Of a stretch of DNA of 5,468 bases, positions 1-5,468 are shown piece by piece. The stretch covers positions 1 to 5,468 of the forward strand of contig JAGOOJ010000041.1 of NCBI GenBank assembly GCA_017992575.1, given 5' to 3'. The notes beneath the pieces were generated by a model. The model was not told the DNA's origin and ran no database searches. It saw only the letters and a list, made by a program, of their open reading frames with translations. Origin of the DNA: Candidatus Moraniibacteriota bacterium (GTDB lineage Bacteria > Patescibacteriota > Minisyncoccia > Moranbacterales > UBA1568). How positions within the stretch are numbered: position 1 is the first letter of the stretch; the number at the start of each line of letters is the position of its first letter. Made by a program: the position numbers and the translations under genes.

Positions 1-1826
1 GACAGACCGCGCATCTGTCCCAACGCCCGATCAAAAACCATAGCGAACACCAATACAAGAGCAAAAGCAACCGCTGTGAGGCCACGGGAGAACTGAAACT
101 GCACCAAAAAGTTCGGCAGGTAATTCTGCTGACCGAGATAGATGAGAATAAGATAGGTAGTCGCATAGAGGAGGAGGACTTTGGTCCAGGTGGGAATGAG
201 GTGTGACCGCCACATGACGAGGAACCAGGTGACACCAAAGAGCACCCAATAGAGCATACTCAGTCCATTATACGCATTCAAAACAGACAACGAGAGGTAG
301 GTATATGATTTGAAAATCGGATTGGTGAAGAAGTGATCGGCTGTGGCGTACGAGACCAAAAATGGCGCTGCTCCGAGGAGGTAAGCGAGACAAACCCGAA
401 ACAATTTCCCCCAATCAGATTTGAGGCGAGAAAAGAGCATGAGAAAACCGAGGAGTATACCTCCATTAAAAGCGAGGACGGGGTGAAGAATCCACAGTGC
501 TCCCGTAGTGGCAGCAAAAACATAGACCCACTTCACATCCTGAAACGTACGAATCCAAAACAAGAGATAGAGTGGAAAGAGCGCGAGAGCAACGTAGATG
601 GAATAGTCCTGCATCGAACCCCACTCCTGTACTATTGTATAGGAAGCAATGACCGCAAGCACTGCAAAGAGACGCTGTACACCCAAGGAACGAAGGAGCA
701 GGTAGAACCCGATTCGCAGGCCAATATAGATACCGACGAGAGAGAACATGAGCACTTTGGGCACTGGTAGTCCAGTGAGCATCACTCCGCCGAGAATAAT
801 ATAGTGTGCGACGTACTGATAGAGTCGCCAGTAGCTGATACCGTTACTCCACACATGGTCCCAAGAAACGATACCGTACTCTGCAAGAGACCGCACCCGA
901 AAGGCATGATAGATCCAGTCTTCATAGCCCGTATAGAGATAGTTGAAGGCTGCATAATACCCGATGAGGTACCAACCGATAAGCGCAATAGCCACGATGA
1001 TAGCACCATCAATACAGAGTGACCCTAGTGACTGCTTAGAACGTCGTGGAACAAGAGACTTTGAAAGAGCGCTCTCCACATACTTGGTCGGTTGGGACCA
1101 AGACTGCAGTTTAAGAGCGATGAGATGACGAAAAAATGACATGCCCTGCTCGAGTGTCGCTTTACTTTTGTCATTCTCCCGTTTGAAAAAGACACAAGGA
1201 ACTTCCTCTACTTTCATATGATGTGTTCTCCCCAGGATATCGATAAGGATCTTGAATCCTTGCAGTCCCTGGAACTGAAGAGTATTGATTATTGATTTTT
1301 TGAAAATGAAAAATCCACTCACGGGGTCAGTGGTCTTTCTCGTTTGTGGAATAACCATCCAAGAAACAAAGCGAGCGAAACGGGATACTGCTTTTCGATA
1401 CAATGTCCCAAGACCATCCACGCTCCCTCCTTCAATATAGCGTGATGCCACCACAATGTCAGCATTAGTGGCGAGTATCTTCCTCACGAGTTTGGGAATA
1501 ACGGAAGGTGAATGCTGTAGATCAGCATCCATACAGAGAATATACTTACTCCGTGCTGCTGAAAACCCGACGACCAAAGCGGTAGCAAGACCGGTACGCT
1601 CTGCCGGCTTACGATGAATGAGCGTCACTTCTGGATACGTCGATTGCATCCGTCCAATGATAGCCGGAGTCGTATCGCTACTGTCATCAATAAACAGTAT
1701 CTCATATGAAATATCCGTCCCGTCGAGAGCATAATGGATAGCCCGAAGGAGCGGAGCGACATTTTGTGCTTCGTTAAACGTCGGGAGAAGAATGGTGACA
1801 TCCGGAGACGTGGTTTTGGTAGGCAT
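1..1826 (-). CDS. Two-domain glycosyltransferase: GT2 polyprenyl-phosphate sugar synthase domain fused to a GT-C-like membrane domain (3' end outside window)
   Basis: An uninterrupted frame of 608 codons starts at ATG 1826 and runs off the left edge. An in-frame TGA at 1836-1838 makes this ATG the first possible start. Residues about 8-240 form a GT-A fold GT2 domain of the DPM1/GtrB kind: PTFNE (15-19), IDDSSD (46-51), the metal- and nucleotide-binding D100-A-D102 in MDADLQH, SRY (128-130), DPVSGF (167-172), FKILIDIL (191-198) and a family-typical R216...SK222. By family knowledge this domain moves a sugar from a nucleotide donor to polyprenyl phosphate on the cytosolic face. From about residue 272 the protein becomes polytopic, with roughly ten hydrophobic segments visible. 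The loop after the first helix carries Y-E302-D303-W-x-x-H307 and WSNGISYWRLYQY, resembling the acidic first outer loop of GT-C transferases and PTPS-related membrane proteins. It begins 4 bases after the FAD gene stop, so it is probably translationally coupled. The GT2 assignment is firm; the GT-C assignment and the sugar are inferred. Confidence 0.88.
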   Translation of the reverse strand, partial: MPTKTTSPDVTILLPTFNEAQNVAPLLRAIHYALDGTDISYEILFIDDSSDTTPAIIGRMQSTYPEVTLIHRKPAERTGLATALVVGFSAARSKYILCMDADLQHSPSVIPKLVRKILATNADIVVASRYIEGGSVDGLGTLYRKAVSRFARFVSWMVIPQTRKTTDPVSGFFIFKKSIINTLQFQGLQGFKILIDILGRTHHMKVEEVPCVFFKRENDKSKATLEQGMSFFRHLIALKLQSWSQPTKYVESALSKSLVPRRSKQSLGSLCIDGAIIVAIALIGWYLIGYYAAFNYLYTGYEDWIYHAFRVRSLAEYGIVSWDHVWSNGISYWRLYQYVAHYIILGGVMLTGLPVPKVLMFSLVGIYIGLRIGFYLLLRSLGVQRLFAVLAVIASYTIVQEWGSMQDYSIYVALALFPLYLLFWIRTFQDVKWVYVFAATTGALWILHPVLAFNGGILLGFLMLFSRLKSDWGKLFRVCLAYLLGAAPFLVSYATADHFFTNPIFKSYTYLSLSVLNAYNGLSMLYWVLFGVTWFLVMWRSHLIPTWTKVLLLYATTYLILIYLGQQNYLPNFLVQFQFSRGLTAVAFALVLVFAMVFDRALGQMRGL

Positions 1827-1830
1827 GGTG

Positions 1831-3147
1831 TTAGTTCAGTTGCGAAAGCACCATGGTCGCTATTTTCTTGCCTTCTTCGATGGCATAGTTAGTCCCACGA
1901 TCATCTGGAAAAATTTGAGAAAAATTGGAAAGATATACAGAAGGGATTGGAGACTGATAGGCAGGAATTTTTTCCCGATAGTCTGTACCGACAATATGCT
2001 GAGCATCCTTGAATCGAAAGAGTTGTTCCTCGAGAATATGTCGCTCATCAAAATCCGGAAACATAGTCTTCAAACCATCCTTCCACTCTCGCATGATAGT
2101 CTCGGCGCTCTCGCTGAAGTAGCGGTGTTCGGCTGGTACGTAGGCACCGATGTAGTAAATATGTTTCCCATGAAACGCTTCTGTCCCGGTCAGAGCCGAG
2201 GTCGAAAGGAGGACAAGAAAGGGAATCTTCGAATCATTAATGTTGTGCCAAAAATAAGGGCTGATGAGCTGGTCAGTAGCAAAGACCATCACAACAGCAC
2301 CGAGGTAGTCGATACTCTGCAATTGTTTAGTATAGGCTTCCGTCACACCCGTGTTCCCCGCAATCAAACGAGCAAAGGCTGGAGAGGGAAGAGTAGCGAC
2401 AATAGCATCAAACTGTTCCCGCTTTCCATTGACCACCAACACCGCTCCCGTTTCACTTTTTTCAATACGATCGATACCCTGTCCGGTAATAATTGTCCCA
2501 TCAAAAGACTTGATTTTCAGAGCCAGAGCATCAACGATAGTCATGAATCCTCCATGGAAATAGCCGAGCATCTCACCCTCTTTGTCCTTGGAAACAGCCC
2601 GAATCTGAATCCGGCGCCACAACCAGGACATAGCAATATCTTTGTAGTATTTGTTGAATTTTCCCCGCAGGAGGGGTTCCCAGATGACTTCGGTTACTTT
2701 CGCTCCTGCCACCCGCTTCAACCATTCATAGGCTGTCACTCGAGAAAGTGGTTCCCAATTTTTGAGAAACTGGAGATAGAGAGCCGACACTCCGAAACGG
2801 ATACGATCCAGAAACGGGAGAGGCGTAAACGTGAGCAGATCCTTGGCCGTCATGAACGGGTAGAGTTTACCACCGTAGTACGTACCGGTAGAGCTTTTGT
2901 AAAAAGCGGCTTTTTCACCAATACCCAGTTCTTTGGCCAGTCCCAACAGATGATGATCACCCTTATAGAAAAAGTGATAGGCTTTTTCGAGTGGCATCCC
3001 AAGCAGTGAAAATCCACCAGCCAACCCTCCCAAAGTATTTTCACGTTCAAAGAGCGTAACCTGCACGCCGGCCTTGCCCAGATGATAGGCCGTAGATAAT
3101 CCCGCAAATCCCCCACCAATGATAGCTACTCGTTTCTTCGCCTCCAT
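1831..3147 (-). CDS. FAD-dependent oxidoreductase, protoporphyrinogen oxidase/amine oxidase-like (COG1232 type)
   Basis: This 438-residue protein opens with a Rossmann dinucleotide-binding site: VAIIGGGFAGLSTAYHL contains GxGxxG at G11, G13 and G16, and E34 ends the second strand, where it would contact the FAD ribose. LGGLAGGF (39-46) is the usual second glycine-rich flavin contact. The C-terminus (about residues 400-438) has VYLSNFSQIFPDDRGTNYAIEEG, the typical closing FAD motif of this superfamily. The segment EKAYHFFYKGDHHLLGLAKELGI (from residue 54) resembles oxidoreductases often found beside GT2 genes in surface-polysaccharide loci. There is no signal peptide and no clear membrane helix, so it is probably cytosolic or peripheral. 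The length suits COG1232 and exceeds usual UDP-galactopyranose mutases (about 370-390 residues), which remain a weaker alternative. The start ATG lies 17 bases after the gtrA-family stop, without a Shine-Dalgarno sequence. No haem-synthesis gene is nearby, so true protoporphyrinogen oxidase activity is unlikely. The substrate is unknown. Confidence 0.88.
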   Translation of the reverse strand: MEAKKRVAIIGGGFAGLSTAYHLGKAGVQVTLFERENTLGGLAGGFSLLGMPLEKAYHFFYKGDHHLLGLAKELGIGEKAAFYKSSTGTYYGGKLYPFMTAKDLLTFTPLPFLDRIRFGVSALYLQFLKNWEPLSRVTAYEWLKRVAGAKVTEVIWEPLLRGKFNKYYKDIAMSWLWRRIQIRAVSKDKEGEMLGYFHGGFMTIVDALALKIKSFDGTIITGQGIDRIEKSETGAVLVVNGKREQFDAIVATLPSPAFARLIAGNTGVTEAYTKQLQSIDYLGAVVMVFATDQLISPYFWHNINDSKIPFLVLLSTSALTGTEAFHGKHIYYIGAYVPAEHRYFSESAETIMREWKDGLKTMFPDFDERHILEEQLFRFKDAQHIVGTDYREKIPAYQSPIPSVYLSNFSQIFPDDRGTNYAIEEGKKIATMVLSQLN

Positions 3148-3164
3148 ACGAATGACTCTAGAAA

Positions 3165-3581
3165 TTAACGTTGTGTTGATTGAAAAGTAACTTTCTTATT
3201 GAGAATATACTGAACGACGAAAACAATCGGAAGGGAAAGAACTTTGATAATATTGCCATCAAATCCAAGCTTCACATTGAACACAAACAACATACAAGCC
3301 GAGATAAGGAGGCCGACCCCGCTCACAAGGGTGTAGGAAAAAAGACGGATAAGTAGACGATCAGTCTGTTTGAAATTGAAGTGCGAATTGAGAAGAAAGG
3401 CGTACACGGTCGCTATCGCTACAGAATAGGTCGTCGCGAGCGTCGATACGATGCCCATCTGCGAGTGAAACAGATAAAAGCCGGCCACATCAAGCAGTGA
3501 GGCAGAAGCCCCAATAAAAAAATAGAGAATAAGTGTACGATGTCTCGTACAACACTCCCGTATGAAGGATGTGATACTCAC
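3165..3581 (-). CDS. GtrA-family membrane protein (putative polyprenyl-phosphate-sugar translocation)
   Basis: With the GTG at 3579-3581 as start, the product has 138 residues, matching the usual 120-150 of the GtrA family. Four membrane helices fall at about 17-38, 44-64, 80-101 and 111-128. Family marks are FIGASASLLDVAGFYLF in helix 1, the N65-containing FLLNSHFNF after helix 2, and YILNKKVTF (N128) at the end of helix 4. Characterised members help flip undecaprenyl-phosphate-linked glucose or arabinose across the inner membrane, and they commonly neighbour or fuse to GT2 synthases, as here. The start is uncertain: the frame stays open to ATGs at 3812-3815, but that would translate the previous gene's terminator, the predicted promoter and a leader hairpin, adding about 78 residues with no family resemblance. 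GTG at 3588-3590 and TTG at 3597-3599 are the other plausible starts. It is the first gene of a likely operon with the FAD oxidoreductase and the GT2 fusion. Confidence 0.85.
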   Translation of the reverse strand: MSITSFIRECCTRHRTLILYFFIGASASLLDVAGFYLFHSQMGIVSTLATTYSVAIATVYAFLLNSHFNFKQTDRLLIRLFSYTLVSGVGLLISACMLFVFNVKLGFDGNIIKVLSLPIVFVVQYILNKKVTFQSTQR

Positions 3582-3615
3582 TGATTGCACAGTAGTCAAG
3601 TAATGAAAAATAAAC

Positions 3616-3648
3616 AAAAAAGAGCTTCTTTCTAAGAAAGCTTTTTTT
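3616..3648 (-). terminator. Leader hairpin with T-run upstream of the gtrA-family gene (terminator- or attenuator-like)
   Basis: On the minus strand an A-run, AGCTT, a 10-base loop, AAGCT and TTTTTT can form an AT-rich imperfect stem: five AGCTT/AAGCT pairs, one mismatch, then six A-T pairs. A competing small hairpin is CTTTC-TTA-GAAAG. It lies about 20 bases after the predicted transcription start and some 35 bases before the chosen gtrA-family start. Because both sides carry A/T runs it could act in either direction. The previous gene already has its own strong terminator at 3767-3800, so this one may be a backup terminator or a leader attenuator. The stem is weak in GC, so function is uncertain. 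Confidence 0.4.
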
Positions 3649-3675
3649 ATATTCCCTCGTAAAACAGGACCCTTC

Positions 3676-3704
3676 ACCGTACCGTAAATTGAGAATCTTG
3701 TCAA
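3676..3704 (-). promoter_or_regulatory. Predicted sigma70-type promoter for the gtrA-FAD-GT2 operon
   Basis: A perfect TTGACA -35 box (3704-3699) is followed by a 17-base spacer and a TACGGT -10 box (3681-3676, three of six consensus bases including T1, A2 and T6). TACGGT overlaps a second copy (TACGGTACGGT), but only the downstream copy has the right spacing. It lies between the terminator at 3767-3800 and the gtrA-family start, where an operon promoter is expected. The transcript would begin near 3669, leaving a leader of about 90 bases. The -10 is weak, so strength is uncertain. Confidence 0.55.
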
Positions 3705-3766
3705 GCGCGCATCCCGTTTCCGTTTATTGTACACCACTCTTCCGATAGAGGCGAGAGAATGCACCG

Positions 3767-3800
3767 AAAAAAAACCGACCCGCACCGTATAGGGCGGGTC
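3767..3800 (-). terminator. Rho-independent terminator of the lysozyme-like gene
   Basis: On the minus strand GACCCGC (3800-3794) pairs perfectly with GCGGGTC (3783-3777) around a 10-base loop. It is followed by GG and eight consecutive Ts (3774-3767). The structure begins 22 bases after the stop codon of the lysozyme-like gene and is the clearest terminator in the window. It separates that gene from the gtrA-family operon, and it is the main argument against the long ATG-initiated version of the gtrA-family frame. Confidence 0.9.
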
Positions 3801-3822
3801 AGCTGATTGCATCATGAGGTTT

Positions 3823-4452
3823 TTAATCCGTCACTTTTCTCGTATAATAGCCAACGTCAGAAATCCATTTTTTCACACTGGTATTGCTGTGACCATCACA
3901 GCTCCAACCACATTTCCACACGATGAGGTCCTCCGCTGTTTTAAAGTGGTACTCCTGGACAAAGGTGTCCAACCGTCCTCCGACAATCCCCACCGCTTCC
4001 TCGGGACTTCCGAAACAACCGTGACCCATAGCGATACCCCGAGAACCAGCTCCTCGATACCCCCAATAGTTGAAACAGTCCGATCCATCATCGGCGCGAG
4101 GGACACGCTTGCCCCAGTTACTTTCTTTCTTGGCGATACCGACGAGGAAAGCAGCGGTTGTTTTGTTTTGTTTTGAAATGATAGTACTCATGGCCTCTAT
4201 AGGAAAGCCCGTCACGAGAGTCCGCACCCTATTCTCGAGTACCATCTGACGGATATTGCCCTGTGGTGCAGGAGTTTCCACTGAAATGACATTGGATCCA
4301 GCACCATAGAGAAGGACTGTCACCAACACCGAAATGGAGAGAAACACCGAATAAAAAGCATCAGACGAAACAGTCTGAGAATAAATAGGAACCGTGGGAA
4401 TAACTGGCGATTCCTTGATTGGTTTCAGTTTTTTTGATGATTTTTGACTCAT
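3823..4452 (-). CDS. Membrane-anchored lysozyme-like (SLT-type) protein, putative peptidoglycan hydrolase
   Basis: This is a 209-residue protein. A Lys/Ser-rich cytosolic N-terminus (1-30) precedes one membrane helix at about 33-51. A linker of about 45 residues follows, then a compact domain from about residue 98 to the end that should face outward. FLVGIAKKESNWGKRVP (103-118) resembles the helix bearing the catalytic glutamate of lytic transglycosylases and other lysozyme-like folds, making E110 the candidate catalytic residue. DCFNYWGYRG (125-134), MGHGCFGS and WKCGWSC follow; the four cysteines C126, C145, C181 and C185 could form two disulfides outside the cell. I recall similar small proteins from Patescibacteria genomes, which is memory rather than a search result. 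The likely role is local cutting or remodelling of peptidoglycan. It is transcribed alone, from its own promoter at 4518-4546 to its own terminator at 3767-3800. ATG 4452 is a reasonable start, since the Lys-rich tail before the helix fits, but it has no Shine-Dalgarno sequence. Confidence 0.82.
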   Translation of the reverse strand: MSQKSSKKLKPIKESPVIPTVPIYSQTVSSDAFYSVFLSISVLVTVLLYGAGSNVISVETPAPQGNIRQMVLENRVRTLVTGFPIEAMSTIISKQNKTTAAFLVGIAKKESNWGKRVPRADDGSDCFNYWGYRGAGSRGIAMGHGCFGSPEEAVGIVGGRLDTFVQEYHFKTAEDLIVWKCGWSCDGHSNTSVKKWISDVGYYTRKVTD

Positions 4453-4466
4453 AAAATGGCTCTGTT

Positions 4467-4498
4467 AAAACAAAAAACGGACACCCGTTCGGCACCCG
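4467..4498 (-). terminator. Hairpin with T-run between the transporter and the lysozyme-like gene
   Basis: On the minus strand CGGGTGCC pairs with GGTGTCCG (eight pairs, three of them G-U wobbles) around a small loop. TTTTTTGTTTT follows directly (4477-4467). It starts 62 bases after the transporter stop, so it may terminate the transporter transcript. However, the strong predicted promoter at 4518-4546 lies before it, so the hairpin also falls in the leader of the lysozyme-like gene, about 13 bases after the expected transcription start. On the opposite strand it is followed by five Ts, so it could work both ways. Confidence 0.55.
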
Positions 4499-4517
4499 CT
4501 TTTTCAGTTCTACATCT

Positions 4518-4546
4518 ATTATAGCACCTTTTTTGGCTTTTGTAAA
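4518..4546 (-). promoter_or_regulatory. Strong sigma70-type promoter for the lysozyme-like gene
   Basis: TTTACA (4546-4541, five of six consensus bases) and a perfect TATAAT (4523-4518) are separated by exactly 17 bases. Transcription would begin near 4511, leaving a leader of about 58 bases before ATG 4452. The leader contains the hairpin at 4467-4498. The box order and intergenic position leave little doubt about strand and target. Confidence 0.85.
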
Positions 4547-4560
4547 GGACAGTTCTACTC

Positions 4561-5468
4561 TCAAGCATGCCCTGATGGAAAAACTTGCCCCCCTGAAGAA
4601 ACTGGCTTATCAGAAATCGTCCAGCTATTGTGGCGGACGAGCCACTGAAAAAGGAGGAGGCCAAGGTTCCAGGGTAACATGGAAAGGATAACCACTAGGA
4701 TAACAGGCGGGTCACGAAAGAGTGTTTCAGCCAAAAATATAGCTAAGGTAAAATTCATATAAGAGAGGGAAAGCGTCACTGTTATACGGTCTGTCCTCGA
4801 GCGCCAGAAGCAGACCATGTACGATACCCAATGAAACAACAGGAGTAACATCGTCATGATAAGAAAAATCATGGGTATACTACTACTCGTGAAACTCCCC
4901 AGCAGAGCATCACTGTGCTTTGATGCGATAGTGGCTATTAACAGCCACAAAGCCAGAATCGAGCCTACCCGAGTGAGTCCTCGTCCCTGATGAATAACGA
5001 GACGCCCAAAAGGGAGGGATCGGACACATTGGGCGATGATGAGGGGGAGCAGCATAATGAAAAACAAGGTACGAAACATGGTCCAAGGGTCATAAAGGAG
5101 CGACTCCCCTCCAAGCAGACCAAGCATTAACGGCAACGTCACCACTGAAAAAAGTGACGTCCCGGCCGTCAGGAGAAGCGAGAGTGGTACATTACCCCGT
5201 ATCATATCGACAAACAGAGGTGACGTCATACCTGCTGGCATAGCAGCCAAAAGCACAAGCGGGATTACCAAGCTCGGGAAAAATTGGCTCATCACGGCAT
5301 ACACAAATATTGGGAAAGCTATCAGACGCAAAACGACTACCACAAAAAAGAGCTTGAAGTCACGTAATTCAGATAGGACAGTCTGCGTATCAATTCGTAG
5401 ACCACTGGTAAAAAAAATAAACTGCAGGAAAAAACCAGTCACAGCATAATACGAAGTAAACCATTGTG
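4561..5468 (-). CDS. Bile acid:sodium symporter (BASS/SBF) family transporter, N-terminus outside window
   Basis: The frame is open from the right edge to a TGA at 4561-4563, giving 301 visible residues. About nine hydrophobic segments can be seen, consistent with the ten-helix BASS fold minus its first helix. Family-like features are FIFFTSGLRI near the visible start, LLAAMPAGMTSPLFVDMIRGN, which matches the family's PGG/ASN-type unwound helix in position and character, and LSYMNFTLAIFLAETLF, which corresponds to the conserved Asn-containing crossover helix. A GTG at 5440-5442 could be taken as a start, but codons QWFTSYYA continue the same frame upstream to the edge and the first family helix would then be missing, so the gene is better read as truncated by the window. 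The family moves organic anions such as bile acids, pantoate or other acids, usually with sodium; the substrate here cannot be told. There is no functional link to the glycosyltransferase operon beyond proximity. Confidence 0.82.
   Translation of the reverse strand, partial: QWFTSYYAVTGFFLQFIFFTSGLRIDTQTVLSELRDFKLFFVVVVLRLIAFPIFVYAVMSQFFPSLVIPLVLLAAMPAGMTSPLFVDMIRGNVPLSLLLTAGTSLFSVVTLPLMLGLLGGESLLYDPWTMFRTLFFIMLLPLIIAQCVRSLPFGRLVIHQGRGLTRVGSILALWLLIATIASKHSDALLGSFTSSSIPMIFLIMTMLLLLFHWVSYMVCFWRSRTDRITVTLSLSYMNFTLAIFLAETLFRDPPVILVVILSMLPWNLGLLLFQWLVRHNSWTISDKPVSSGGQVFPSGHA

Noticed and set aside
333..1022. Plus- and minus-strand open frames of 72-145 codons
   Set aside because: All lie inside the GT2 fusion frame in other phases. 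Their translations are low in family-like motifs, and the long frame continues through them without a stop.
1792..3009. 405-codon open frame on the plus strand
   Set aside because: It lies opposite the FAD oxidoreductase, whose minus-strand frame carries clear Rossmann and C-terminal FAD motifs. The plus-strand translation shows no domain, membrane pattern or recognisable motif.
3571..3599. Second promoter-like pair TTGACT, 17 bases, TATCAC just before the gtrA-family gene
   Set aside because: It overlaps all plausible start codons, so its transcript could not encode the first helix of the protein. The upstream TTGACA promoter is better placed.
3726..3731. TACAAT as an alternative -10 box on the minus strand
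   Set aside because: No -35-like hexamer lies 16-18 bases upstream.
3814..4176. 120-codon plus-strand frame overlapping the lysozyme-like gene
   Set aside because: It is the antisense of a gene with promoter, terminator and recognisable motifs, and its product resembles nothing.
4561..4563. Possible recoding of TGA as glycine (Gracilibacteria-type code)
   Set aside because: The stop is followed two codons later by TAG, so extension would add almost nothing. No in-frame TGA occurs in any of the five genes, and the TGA at 1836 sits between genes.
1..5468. CRISPR array, insertion sequence, tRNA or phage elements
   Set aside because: I saw no spaced direct repeats, terminal inverted repeats, transposase motifs or tRNA-like cloverleaf on either strand.

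Overview
The window reads as a bacterial chromosome fragment with every recognisable gene on the minus strand. It holds five protein-coding genes, two of them cut by the window edges. The four visible starts lack a Shine-Dalgarno sequence. No in-frame UGA interrupts any of the five reading frames, and one gene ends in TGA, so the ordinary bacterial code fits. Very short intergenic gaps, a GtrA protein, and a small membrane-anchored lysozyme-like protein with a Cys-rich NYWGYRG-type domain suggest a Candidate Phyla Radiation (Patescibacteria) genome. That placement is inference from gene style, not from a marker gene.

In transcription order (right to left): (1) 4561-5468, a multi-pass membrane transporter of the bile acid:sodium symporter (BASS/SBF) type, missing its N-terminus; (2) a 108-base gap with a strong sigma70-type promoter (TTTACA, 17 bases, TATAAT) and a hairpin with a T-run; (3) 3823-4452, a single-pass, outward-facing lysozyme-like (SLT-type) protein followed by a clear Rho-independent terminator; (4) a 241-base gap with a second promoter (TTGACA, 17 bases, TACGGT) and a second leader hairpin with a T-run; (5) 1-3581, an apparent operon of a GtrA-family four-helix membrane protein, a COG1232-like FAD oxidoreductase, and a large glycosyltransferase running off the left edge.

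The operon is the most interesting part. The large glycosyltransferase joins a complete cytosolic GT2 domain of the polyprenyl-phosphate sugar synthase type to a C-terminal polytopic domain that looks like a GT-C type transferase. With GtrA, which in known systems helps move polyprenyl-phosphate sugars across the membrane, the three genes suggest a compact module: charge a lipid carrier with sugar, flip it, and use it outside. The flavoenzyme's role in this is unknown.

The rest looks ordinary. I see no tRNA, rRNA, CRISPR array, insertion sequence or phage signature.
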